A DNA stretch of 15,913 nucleotides from assembly GCA_964453575.1 (NCBI GenBank), contig CAYVRW010000053.1:1-15913 (forward strand). Reading direction: 5' to 3'. Below are positions 7,190 to 14,469 of this stretch, piece by piece (position 1 is the stretch's first letter; every line of letters starts with the position of its first letter). Position numbers and translations under genes: made by a program. The stretch is from JABDBK01 sp964453575 (lineage in GTDB: Bacteria; Pseudomonadota; Gammaproteobacteria; DSM-16500). A model generated the notes under the pieces. It had not been told where the DNA came from and searched no databases. It saw nothing but the letters and a program-made list of their open reading frames with translations.

Positions 7190-7369
7190 ATGACAAAGAA
7201 ACAGTTGATCGTGAAAGTAAGTTCGCTAGAGGACTCATTAGCTAATTTTAAGAATGTTTGGGAGCGAGCAGAAAAAGGCGAAAAATTTGCTGCGCCCATT
7301 AAGATATTAAGTTTTGAAAATGCATCTACTTTGATGAAAGCATTAAATCCAAAGCGCTTAATCAAATAG
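7190..7369 (+). pseudogene. N-terminal remnant of a HTH DNA-binding regulator (HVO_A0114-like)
   Basis: 59 residues, MTKKQLIVKVSSLEDSLANF to the end NPKRLIK. The pattern (short strand, a helix with WERAEKGEK, then PIKILSFENASTLMKAL and NPKR) resembles the N-terminal part of small regulators of the HVO_A0114-type or antitoxin-like family, in which an LSFE/WFTS segment is followed by an L.NKR/LSPKR segment and then a winged HTH. Here the frame stops exactly where the HTH should begin, and no HTH is found in any frame after it, because the 3' end runs 12 bases into the 3' end of the cysteine desulfurase gene. Translation starts well: AAAGG at 7177-7181 is eight bases before the ATG; a GTG at 7181 is less likely. 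The reverse-strand ORF of similar length has no recognisable product. Family recall is from memory; a small intact protein of unknown role is the alternative. Confidence 0.5.
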
Positions 7370-8509
7370 GTAGCTGGACTTATCCAAAAATCGTCTCATT
7401 TCCTCAATTGCCCTATCGACATCCATTTCAGTCGTAAAACGCCCAAACGAAATGCGTATTCCACCATGCGCTTCTTCTACCGTCTGCCCTAATGCCCGCA
7501 GAACATAGGACGGCTCAATCCCTTTGGATAAACAAGCTGCGCCCACTGATAAGGCTATATTCGGCAATGCATCCAGTAAAGTCTGTGCTCTCATGCCATG
7601 GAAGCGTAGATTTAAAATACCTGGGTAAGTTTTTGCAATATCACCCGTGATGGTGATGTTATATTTATTTATGCCCTGCAAAAAACGATCGCGTAATAGG
7701 CGTATTTTTTGTTGTTCGGATGGCATCATTTGTTTAGCTATTGCAAAAGCTTCTCCCATGCCCACAATTTGATGGGTAGGCAAGGTCCCGGAACGCATGC
7801 CTTGCTCATGGCCGCCGCCATGGATTTGCGCAGCGACTCGCACCCGTGGTTTGCGTCTTATGTATAATGCCCCTATGCCTTTTGGGCCATAGAGTTTATG
7901 CGCAGATAAACTGAGTAAATCAATGGGTGCGGCGCCCACATTTAGGGGGATTTTACCTGCACTTTGTGCTGCATCCACATGAAATAATATGCCGTGATGA
8001 GCTGTGATAGCAGCTATTTTTTCAATATCTTGAATCACACCTGTTTCATTATTCACATGCATCATGGATACTAGGATCGTATCAGCGCGTAGAGCTGATA
8101 GAAGCTCGGAAACATCGACCAGACCGTTTGAGGTTGGAGTAAGATAAGTGACGACAAAGCCCTGTTTTTCCAACTGTTGGCAAGTATCTAAAACGGAAGG
8201 ATGCTCCGTTTTTACAGTAATAATATGCTTTCCTTTGGCCTGATAAAGTGTTGCAGCACCTTTGAGGGCCAGATTATTAGCTTCTGTTGCACCGGAAGTC
8301 CAAATGATATCCTGCGGATCTGCATGAATTAAATCAGCAACTTGTGCGCGAGCGGTATCGACTGCGGTTTTAGCAGTTTTACCAAAAGTATGCGCGGAGG
8401 TTGGGTTACCGAAACCTCCATCTAGCGTAAGATACTGGACCATTTTTGCCGCGACCTTAGGATCAACTGGAGTGGTTGCAGCATAATCTAAATAAATAGG
8501 TTGTGTCAT
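7358..8509 (-). CDS. iscS: IscS/NifS-type cysteine desulfurase, short C-terminus
   Basis: 383 residues from the ATG at 8509; the frame is open to 8548 but homology with IscS begins at MTQPIYLDYAATTPVDP. PLP enzyme that takes sulfur from cysteine and passes it as a persulfide to Fe-S scaffold or tRNA-thiolation partners. Visible: His103 in TEHPSVLDTC, Asp179 in HVDAAQ, PLP-binding Lys205 in SAHKLYGPKGIG, the RRKPRVR and GMRSGTLPTHQIVGMGEA blocks, and the persulfide Cys326 in the loop GAACLSKGIEPSYVLRALG, which has the same length as the E. coli IscS loop but a different sequence (ACTSASLEPS). The protein ends shortly after the GRFTTE block and lacks the roughly 20 C-terminal residues with the LWEMYK segment that IscS uses for IscU. 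No iscR, iscU or iscA is next to it. It may be a second desulfurase serving tRNA thiolation rather than the main ISC enzyme. The symbol is by similarity only. Confidence 0.85.
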   Translation of the reverse strand: MTQPIYLDYAATTPVDPKVAAKMVQYLTLDGGFGNPTSAHTFGKTAKTAVDTARAQVADLIHADPQDIIWTSGATEANNLALKGAATLYQAKGKHIITVKTEHPSVLDTCQQLEKQGFVVTYLTPTSNGLVDVSELLSALRADTILVSMMHVNNETGVIQDIEKIAAITAHHGILFHVDAAQSAGKIPLNVGAAPIDLLSLSAHKLYGPKGIGALYIRRKPRVRVAAQIHGGGHEQGMRSGTLPTHQIVGMGEAFAIAKQMMPSEQQKIRLLRDRFLQGINKYNITITGDIAKTYPGILNLRFHGMRAQTLLDALPNIALSVGAACLSKGIEPSYVLRALGQTVEEAHGGIRISFGRFTTEMDVDRAIEEMRRFLDKSSYLFD

Positions 8510-8556
8510 ATAGTCAATAGTGTTAAAAAAGTGAGTATTGTAGCGCATTTTACATG

Positions 8557-8562
8557 TATAAT
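8557..8562 (+). promoter_or_regulatory. Possible -10 box of the gtrA-like gene
   Basis: A consensus TATAAT 39 bases before the ATG at 8602 in the divergent gap between the desulfurase and GtrA-like genes. No good -35 at 16-18 bases; TTGTAG at 8538-8543 is only 13 bases away. Confidence 0.3.
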
Positions 8563-8601
8563 CACTGCCTCATCCGCCATCCGGGCTTTTAGGATAACTC
8601 T

Positions 8602-9012
8602 ATGAAAATTAAATTAATTAAATGGAATGAATTTTTAACCTACTTTTTTATAGGCGGAACTGCCACGTTGATGGACTGGTCCATATTTTGGCTTGTAGTC
8701 AAACGCTTGGGGCTGCATTATGAAATTGGATTGATAAGCGCTTATGCTCTTGCAGGAATTTTTCATTTTTTTGCCAATAAATTTGTTACGTTTCAATGTA
8801 AATCGAAAAACTTAGGGTCGCAATATTCTATTTATATTGTGCTGACTCTTTCTTCCTTAGTGACCAGTATGGGAGTTATAGCCATACTTATCAACTTACT
8901 TGCACTTGATAAAATGACTGCACGGATTCTTACGACGGCTTTAATGTTAATACCTAATTATTTGTTACACAAAAATATAACGTTTAGTAAACGTTTATTT
9001 ACTACTTCTTAG
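8602..9012 (+). CDS. GtrA-family membrane protein, putative polyprenyl-linked sugar flippase
   Basis: 136 residues with four predicted membrane helices (about 11-31, 40-60, 74-98, 104-124), the size and topology of the GtrA/DPMS family. Family marks are FFIGGTATLMDW at 15-26 in the first helix, FHFFANKFVTF at 54-64 and its echo NYLLHKNITF at 119-128. GtrA proteins are thought to move undecaprenyl-phosphate-linked sugars across the inner membrane for transfer by a periplasmic GT-C enzyme. AGGA seven bases before the ATG fixes the start. The gene converges on two GT-C-like genes and its stop codon overlaps theirs by four bases, which fits a shared glycan pathway: GtrA supplies the lipid-linked sugar, the GT-C enzymes transfer it. 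No GtrB-type cytosolic transferase that would load the carrier is in the window. Confidence 0.85.
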   Translation: MKIKLIKWNEFLTYFFIGGTATLMDWSIFWLVVKRLGLHYEIGLISAYALAGIFHFFANKFVTFQCKSKNLGSQYSIYIVLTLSSLVTSMGVIAILINLLALDKMTARILTTALMLIPNYLLHKNITFSKRLFTTS

Positions 9013-10523
9013 AAACTTCTTCGATAAAGTGTGAATATACCCATCTTTTCTACGAATTGATAATGTGACCAAGCCATTTTAAAACTCTCACGTTTAGACA
9101 AATAAGTAGGATAATCATATCCTTTAGGTAAAAAAACTTTCTCTTCTGCATTAAATATAATAATTAATTCTGGCTTATAATGATTTAAATCATAAGCTAT
9201 CGCATCAGTAAAATAATTTTTATCCTGTATAACATCGACAGGTAAATGATCAGCGTATTTATCCTCTATCATCCTTAATCCTCTCACCCACCATAATAAA
9301 GGAAATCTTCCAGCAAACTCACGATGGTGCTCAGTAATCAACGGAAAACAAAGACCTGTGGTCGTGGCAGATACGCAATAGATGGATTTAAGCGGCATAG
9401 TTTTAATCGTTTCATATAAACGATTACGATCTTTAAAATTCAGGAGATTAACAAGCACTATCGTTTCCTTAACGTAGATAAACATAGGCATAGCAAACCC
9501 TGCCAACACAATAAATAACATTTCTTTTTTCTTAATAACATTCGTTTTTATTTCTTTTTCCCATAAGGCATAAATATAAATAACACTTAACAAAATCGCA
9601 CTCGCATATGCGGGAAATACATGATAACTCCAGGCCGAACCTGGAATAATAAATGCTAATACAAAGCCGATAAGTGCTAAAAATAACAAACCCGATAATT
9701 CAGGAAAATGATTTTTTGGAAAGAGAAATAGGTAATATGCAATCACACCTAAGCAAAATATGACTTTAGGCTTAGAAATCATTAACGTCAAACTTTCTTT
9801 CGTGCCTACAAAATAATACTTGGAAATTAATGGCATGAGTACATTAAAATATAAAGGATGACAAAAATAAACATAAGCCACATAAGCTATCATCACGCAA
9901 GATAAAATCAAAAATTCTATTCTTATCCAGCTCCATATGTTTTTTTTGATAACCATCAAATACAATTCTATCAATAAAAGGGGTATTAAAAAAAACGGCT
10001 TCAAAGAAAACACCAACCCCGCCATTAAACCAATGACAGAAGCCGCGCTAGAAGAAATAGACAGGTTTTTTGCTCTTATTACGGCGGCTAATAAATAAGG
10101 CATGCCAAGCATCCATAACAAATGTTCGCGTTGTCCAAAATCATTAAGGGGCACGATAAAAAAAGTAAAAATAAGCATGAAAAAAAATGCATTTTTAAAA
10201 TAAGAGTCGTCCTTAGAGAAAATAATATTAAGAAAAAAGTAACAATAGCTTAATGATATAACTCCTATAAAAATAATATAAAGATTAGCCAAAGATTTGA
10301 TATTCAGTGCCGTCAATTTATGTAACATCACAATAGGCGTATAAAGTATAAAAATCATAGGCGGGTTGGTTTCAAAAAAATCTTTTACATACGTTCCACC
10401 TGCAAGAAATAACTCGGTATCATACAATAAGCTTGCAACATCAGAGCTTAAGATTAATTGCATCTGTATGATATATATAAAAAAGGCAATACTTAACAAA
10501 AGTAAGAGATGCTTTATACTCAT
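9009..10523 (-). CDS. GT-C-like membrane glycosyltransferase, paralogue 2
   Basis: 504 residues, polytopic. A first helix (about 4-24) leads to a periplasmic loop with Asp28 and the motif FETNPPMI at 50-57; GT-C enzymes (ArnT/GT39/GT83 type) keep acidic catalytic residues in this first loop and use polyprenyl-phosphate sugars as donors. Further marks shared with the neighbour are QREHLL at 131-136, FSLKPFFL at 172-179, WIRIE at 199-203, SKYYF at 234-238, SYH at 299-301, and a soluble C-terminal part from about 365 with CFP...E and GRFPLLWW at 405-412. Acceptor and sugar are unknown. AGGAG four bases before the ATG supports the start. The ATG overlaps the TGA of the upstream paralogue (ATGA), so translation is coupled, and the two very likely act together or as alternatives. 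Confidence 0.72.
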   Translation of the reverse strand: MSIKHLLLLLSIAFFIYIIQMQLILSSDVASLLYDTELFLAGGTYVKDFFETNPPMIFILYTPIVMLHKLTALNIKSLANLYIIFIGVISLSYCYFFLNIIFSKDDSYFKNAFFFMLIFTFFIVPLNDFGQREHLLWMLGMPYLLAAVIRAKNLSISSSAASVIGLMAGLVFSLKPFFLIPLLLIELYLMVIKKNIWSWIRIEFLILSCVMIAYVAYVYFCHPLYFNVLMPLISKYYFVGTKESLTLMISKPKVIFCLGVIAYYLFLFPKNHFPELSGLLFLALIGFVLAFIIPGSAWSYHVFPAYASAILLSVIYIYALWEKEIKTNVIKKKEMLFIVLAGFAMPMFIYVKETIVLVNLLNFKDRNRLYETIKTMPLKSIYCVSATTTGLCFPLITEHHREFAGRFPLLWWVRGLRMIEDKYADHLPVDVIQDKNYFTDAIAYDLNHYKPELIIIFNAEEKVFLPKGYDYPTYLSKRESFKMAWSHYQFVEKMGIFTLYRRSF

Positions 10524-12031
10524 AATGCTCCTGATTTTCTTATATAAAGATCATAATCATTAACCTTGGCATAAAAAACATAGTGACTAAATGCAGCATT
10601 AAAATTATCATTCATGGCTAAAAAAGATATGATATTGAATCCTGAACTTTCTCTACGTTCAAAAGCTTTCATATCAACAATGATCCATCTGGTATGATAA
10701 CGATTTAAATCACTTGCGATGGCATTTATAAAATTTTTTTTATCTGCTTCAAGTGTATTTACATCATGTTTATTGTTTTTTTCAATAAAAGACAGCCCCG
10801 TGTACCACCAAAAAAATGGAAACCGACCTTGGTATTTGCCATGATTTATTTCAGAAACCATAGGAAAACAACTTGCTGTTCCGGTAGGTGTAAAACAAGT
10901 TAAAGTGTGATCACCCGATAATTTATTAAATAGTTTTGATAAATCATTTCTTGAATGCATTTTTTTAAAGTCAAAGTAAACATTAAAAATCTTATACTCC
11001 GCAAAACAAATAAACCCTAAAAATATAATTGCTGTCAAATAAACTTTTCTTTTAATAGAAACCTGTGAAAAACCATGCAGCATCAATAAAAATGCTAATG
11101 ATAACGCGGGATAAACATGATAATACCAGACATTTTGCGAAATAATAAAAGCAGCAATCATTCCCAATAAAGCAGCATAAATAACCCTGCCAAGATGACT
11201 ATAGTTGTCATAGCCTCCATAAAAAGTATATATTACCGCTATGATAAGAGTAAAATTTACATAACCCATGGATAACATATAGAACCATGGCTGCTTAATT
11301 ACAAAAAAATAATATTTTGAAACCAGCGGCAATACAATTGTTAAATAGCCCGGCTGAAAGATAAAAATTGTGATTAAATAAAGGATTAATACACTTATGA
11401 TAGATAATGACTCTATCCTTACCCATGCAAATAACTTACGTTTTTGCAGAATAAATAAAAACTCTATTAAACAAGGTGCCGCCAAAAAATAAGGTTTTAT
11501 CGAAAATCCCAGCCCTGCAAAAACACCCACGCCAATCGCCAACCATGGATTGATTGGCTTATTATCCAATCGTAATGCTGCGCACAATAAATAAGGAAAC
11601 ATAAAAATCAATAGCAAATGTTCTCTTTGAGCAAACATGACAACAGGAAAAATGATGAATACGCATAATAAACCGCAAAAAAATAAACTTAAGCGATAAT
11701 CCTGTGACTCTTTCATGAGACGCTTAAGTAAATATAAGCAAACCATGGCAGAAATTAATGTCAACAAAAACATATAAACATAGGTCGCTGTATTGATTGA
11801 CAGAGGGATTAACTTTGTCAATCCTATAATAGGCATATACAAATATAAAATCATGGGTGGATTGGTTTCAAAAATATCGGTTGCATAATGTCCGCCCTGA
11901 AGGAGCTGGTTTGCAGCATGTATGAGATAACTCACATCGGGAGAAAAAAGGACCTGTTTTTGCAGCCAATAAAAGGAGGCAGAGAGACCCACAGTAAATA
12001 ATATAACTGTTATTTTCTCTTTTTTTGTCAT
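10520..12031 (-). CDS. GT-C-like membrane glycosyltransferase, paralogue 1
   Basis: 503 residues, polytopic, first gene of a two-gene minus-strand operon. It has the same order of marks as its neighbour: Asp32 in the first periplasmic loop, GGHYATDIFETNPPMI with FETNPP at 54-59, QREHLL at 135-140, FSIKPYFL at 177-184, WVRIE at 203-207, SKYYF at 238-242, WYYHVYPA at 302-309, then a soluble C-terminal part with SCFP...E at 387-394, GRFPFFWW at 402-409 and AIASDLNRY at 437-445. The likely role is transfer of a sugar from a polyprenyl carrier to an outer-surface acceptor. The proteins look clearly homologous but only moderately alike between motifs, so the duplication is old and the two may have different donors or acceptors. 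AAAGA lies directly before the ATG; the Shine-Dalgarno sequence is weak. The gap to the divergent GST gene holds no strong promoter I can name. Confidence 0.72.
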   Translation of the reverse strand: MTKKEKITVILFTVGLSASFYWLQKQVLFSPDVSYLIHAANQLLQGGHYATDIFETNPPMILYLYMPIIGLTKLIPLSINTATYVYMFLLTLISAMVCLYLLKRLMKESQDYRLSLFFCGLLCVFIIFPVVMFAQREHLLLIFMFPYLLCAALRLDNKPINPWLAIGVGVFAGLGFSIKPYFLAAPCLIEFLFILQKRKLFAWVRIESLSIISVLILYLITIFIFQPGYLTIVLPLVSKYYFFVIKQPWFYMLSMGYVNFTLIIAVIYTFYGGYDNYSHLGRVIYAALLGMIAAFIISQNVWYYHVYPALSLAFLLMLHGFSQVSIKRKVYLTAIIFLGFICFAEYKIFNVYFDFKKMHSRNDLSKLFNKLSGDHTLTCFTPTGTASCFPMVSEINHGKYQGRFPFFWWYTGLSFIEKNNKHDVNTLEADKKNFINAIASDLNRYHTRWIIVDMKAFERRESSGFNIISFLAMNDNFNAAFSHYVFYAKVNDYDLYIRKSGAL

Positions 12032-12143
12032 TCTTTATTTCCCATAATTATCTTGATTTTCCAATTGCAATGCCTATTATTATGCTTGAACATTTTGCTG
12101 CAGGGAAATGGATTAACTTTTTAAAATATTATTGGAGTTTTGG

Positions 12144-12773
12144 ATGATTGAATTATACGGGTCTCCCACCCCTAGTGCCTATACTATCGCAATCATGTTG
12201 GAAGAAACGGGTTTGCCTTACTCAATGTTTCCTATTTCTAAAAACAATAACCAACAATTGGAAATGGAATTTTTAAATAACACACCCAATAATATTTTTC
12301 CTGTGATGCTTGACCGCTATGGCCCGAACAATAAACCTTTGGCTATTTTTGAATCAGGCGCCATTTTAATGTATCTTGCCGAAAAAAGCGGCAAACTTAT
12401 TCCAAAAAATAGTCCTGAAAAATACGATGTTTTGCAATGGCTGCTCTTTGAAAGCTCGAAACTTGCCCCTACTTTAGGCAATACCAAACATTTTATGTAC
12501 CACGCCCCGGAAGAAATCCCTTATGCCCTTAAACGGTTTAACAATGAAGCCAAGCGAATTTTTTCTATTATCGAAAAACAACTCTCAGAAAATGCTTTTT
12601 TGGCGGGCGAATATTCTATTGCTGATATTGCAACCTTCCCGTGGGTCAAAGATTATGAACGTTACGGCATCTCTGCTGACCAAATACCGTACACATGTGC
12701 GTGGGTTGATACTATCAATAAACGGCAGGCTATACAAAAGGGGTTGGAAGCGATAGGGACTTTGAAGGAATAA
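12144..12773 (+). CDS. YfcG-like glutathione S-transferase family protein
   Basis: 209 residues from the ATG at 12144, which has GGAG six bases upstream; the frame is open to a TTG at 12132 but the family begins MIELY. The N-terminal thioredoxin-fold domain contains SPTPSAYTIAIMLEETGLPY, NNTPNNIFPVML with the cis-Pro loop, and the glutathione-binding FESGAILMYLAEKSG at about 69-83. The C-terminal helical domain has the hydrophobic-staple/N-cap segment AGEYSIADIATFPWV. Close in layout to E. coli YfcG (Nu-class, disulfide-bond reductase using glutathione). YfcG has Thr9 and Asn11 in its TPN loop; here Thr9 is kept but Asn11 is Ser. Probable cytoplasmic redox or detoxification role. It is monocistronic and ends at a strong terminator shared with trmJ. 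Confidence 0.88.
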   Translation: MIELYGSPTPSAYTIAIMLEETGLPYSMFPISKNNNQQLEMEFLNNTPNNIFPVMLDRYGPNNKPLAIFESGAILMYLAEKSGKLIPKNSPEKYDVLQWLLFESSKLAPTLGNTKHFMYHAPEEIPYALKRFNNEAKRIFSIIEKQLSENAFLAGEYSIADIATFPWVKDYERYGISADQIPYTCAWVDTINKRQAIQKGLEAIGTLKE

Positions 12774-12785
12774 AAATCCCCCCGC

Positions 12786-12832
12786 CGTGCGAAAAGAAGG
12801 AGCGCACGACGACCCCCGCAACAAGTGCGGGG
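12786..12832. other. Two GC-rich hairpins between gst and trmJ
   Basis: CGTGCG (12786-12791) pairs with CGCACG (12803-12808) around 11 bases; CCCCGCA (12814-12820) pairs perfectly with TGCGGGG (12826-12832) around ACAAG. They stand side by side just before the terminator hairpin and are far richer in GC than the surrounding DNA. On the minus strand they follow the trmJ stop and lead to a G-run and five Ts (12776-12772), so they probably end trmJ transcripts. Confidence 0.65.
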
Positions 12833-12838
12833 CAGGCT

Positions 12839-12861
12839 CCCTTTTTCAAAGGGGGTTTTTT
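12839..12861 (+). terminator. Rho-independent terminator of the GST gene
   Basis: CCCTTT (12839-12844) and AAAGGG (12848-12853) with a TTC loop, two more Gs, then six Ts (12856-12861). An outer stem is also possible between the C-run at 12778-12783 and the G-run at 12851-12855, enclosing the two upstream hairpins. The trmJ stop codon (12846-12848) lies inside this hairpin. Confidence 0.75.
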
Positions 12862-13574
12862 ATTTTAACTACTGCGTTCAATATTCCACGCAAAATATTT
12901 AATTCCATACGTTCCAGTCGTATACGATTAAATAAACGTTGTAGCCGCGGCATAAGCTGGCGTGGGACTTTTGGATTTAAAAAATCAATTTGAATAAGCG
13001 TACGTTCTAAATGCTCATAAAAACCCTGCATGTCTTTAGCAGAAACATGCTCATCTTCCCATTTCAACTCCGTGGTATTTGTCATACCTGCTACTCTTAA
13101 CTCATAGGCAATGACTTGAACCGCAGCAGCAATATTTAATGACGCATAATCAGGATTACTTGGAATTTGAATATGATAATGACAACATTGCAATTCCTCA
13201 TTCGTTAAACCCGACTGTTCTCTGCCAAATACGACGGCGATATTTGTGGTCTTTGCCTCAGATACCGCTTTTTCTGCAAATTCCCTAGGTGACAACATAG
13301 GCCATGGGATCGCACGCGAGCGGGCACTGGTACCTACGACTAAATTACAATCTGCAATAGCCTCCTCCAAGGTTGCAAACACGCTCGCTTGGCCCAATAC
13401 ATCCAATGCTCCTGAGGCCATCTCATTGGCATTCACATGAGGGTATAGCTTGGGGGCAACCAAGCAGAGATTAGACAATCCCATGGTTTTCATGGCCCGC
13501 GCTGACGCGCCAATATTGCCAGGATGGGAGGTATTTACTAAAACAATTCGAATATTTGGTAACATTTTGCTCAT
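12846..13574 (-). CDS. trmJ: tRNA (cytidine/uridine-32-2'-O-)-methyltransferase TrmJ
   Basis: SPOUT-class enzyme that 2'-O-methylates position 32 in the anticodon loop of several tRNAs using S-adenosylmethionine. The three family motifs are present: NIRIVLVNTSHPGNIGASAR with AMKTMGL near the start, VVFGREQSGLTNEEL in the middle, and IPSNPDYASLNIAAAVQVIAYEL forming the trefoil-knot cofactor site. The C-terminal extension (YEHLERTLIQIDFLNP, LMPRLQRLFNRIRLERMELNILRGI) is the TrmJ-specific helical tail. E. coli TrmJ starts at MLQNIRIVL, matching the ATG at 13565; I give the start at 13574 (MSKMLPNIR); an ATG at 13598 is also in frame and no Shine-Dalgarno sequence decides. Divergent from suhB as in E. 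coli, but without the isc operon that follows trmJ there. Confidence 0.93.
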   Translation of the reverse strand: MSKMLPNIRIVLVNTSHPGNIGASARAMKTMGLSNLCLVAPKLYPHVNANEMASGALDVLGQASVFATLEEAIADCNLVVGTSARSRAIPWPMLSPREFAEKAVSEAKTTNIAVVFGREQSGLTNEELQCCHYHIQIPSNPDYASLNIAAAVQVIAYELRVAGMTNTTELKWEDEHVSAKDMQGFYEHLERTLIQIDFLNPKVPRQLMPRLQRLFNRIRLERMELNILRGILNAVVKIKNPL

Positions 13575-13676
13575 TTCTAATTTTAACGGTTTAATCATAC
13601 CGCCAAAAGCATTCGCTATCTACAGGTATATTTGCTATTCTACTGACCCCTAAATTGACATGCCGTTAATAAAGCC

Positions 13677-14462
13677 ATGAGAGAACCTATTGTAAATATC
13701 GCGGTAAGTGCTGCGCGTGCTGCCGGAAACATTATTGTTCGTGCGCAAGACCGTTTGGACACCATTAAAGTCAGCCAAAAAAGTCATAACGATTATGTGA
13801 CTGATATTGACCAACAAGTTGAACAAGAAATCATAAAAGTGATACGTAAAGCCCATCCTAACCATGGTATTTTAGGCGAGGAAAGCGGGGAGTCCGCCGG
13901 TAGCAATGATGAATATACTTGGATTATTGACCCTATTGATGGCACACGTAATTTTATTCATGGGTTTCCGCAATTTGCCGTGTCCATTGCCATTCGACGC
14001 AAAGGTAAAATTGAACATGGGGTCATTTACGATCCTGTCCGTCAGGAATTATTTAGCGCAAGCAAGGGCAAAGGTGCCCGCTTAAACGAACATCGCATTC
14101 GCGTAAGCAAGTGCAGCAAACTTGAAGAATCCTTATTAGGAACCGGCTGCCCGGGCGCGAGCAATGAGGAAGACGTCAAAGCTTATATCCGTACTCTACA
14201 TCACTTACAACCCCTCTGCGGCGATATACGTAGGGCTGGGGCGGCAACCCTGGACCTTGCCTATGTGGCAGCCGGCAGGCTGGATGGCTTTTGGGAATCC
14301 GGCTTAAAACTATGGGACCTTGCGGCAGGGACTTTACTGATTAAAGAAGCGGGTGGTTTGGTGTGTGATATAGACGGCAGCGATAATTTCCTGAAATCAG
14401 GAAATGTGGTGACGGGGAATCCGAAAATACTGAAGTTGTTGTTGAAGGTGGTGCAACCCTAA
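13677..14462 (+). CDS. suhB: Inositol-1-monophosphatase family protein SuhB
   Basis: 261 residues, the normal length. Mg-dependent phosphatase of the Li-sensitive IMPase family; in E. coli SuhB also joins the rRNA transcription antitermination complex. Metal-site motifs are all present: GEES with Glu68 and Glu69, DPIDGTRNFIHGFP with Asp85 and Asp88, and WDLAAG with Asp214; the RRAGAATLDLAYVAAGRLDGFWE stretch is also typical of the family. The start is set by alignment with MREPIVNIAVSAARAAG; Shine-Dalgarno is weak. The gap to the divergent trmJ is about 100 bases. The gene converges on the ATPase gene with only seven bases between stop codons and no evident terminator. Confidence 0.94.
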   Translation: MREPIVNIAVSAARAAGNIIVRAQDRLDTIKVSQKSHNDYVTDIDQQVEQEIIKVIRKAHPNHGILGEESGESAGSNDEYTWIIDPIDGTRNFIHGFPQFAVSIAIRRKGKIEHGVIYDPVRQELFSASKGKGARLNEHRIRVSKCSKLEESLLGTGCPGASNEEDVKAYIRTLHHLQPLCGDIRRAGAATLDLAYVAAGRLDGFWESGLKLWDLAAGTLLIKEAGGLVCDIDGSDNFLKSGNVVTGNPKILKLLLKVVQP

Positions 14463-14469
14463 AAACTAA

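Noticed and set aside
7168..7365. 65-residue minus-strand ORF opposite the truncated regulator
   Set aside because: The plus-strand reading has a promoter, Shine-Dalgarno sequence and recognisable protein pattern; the minus-strand one has none.
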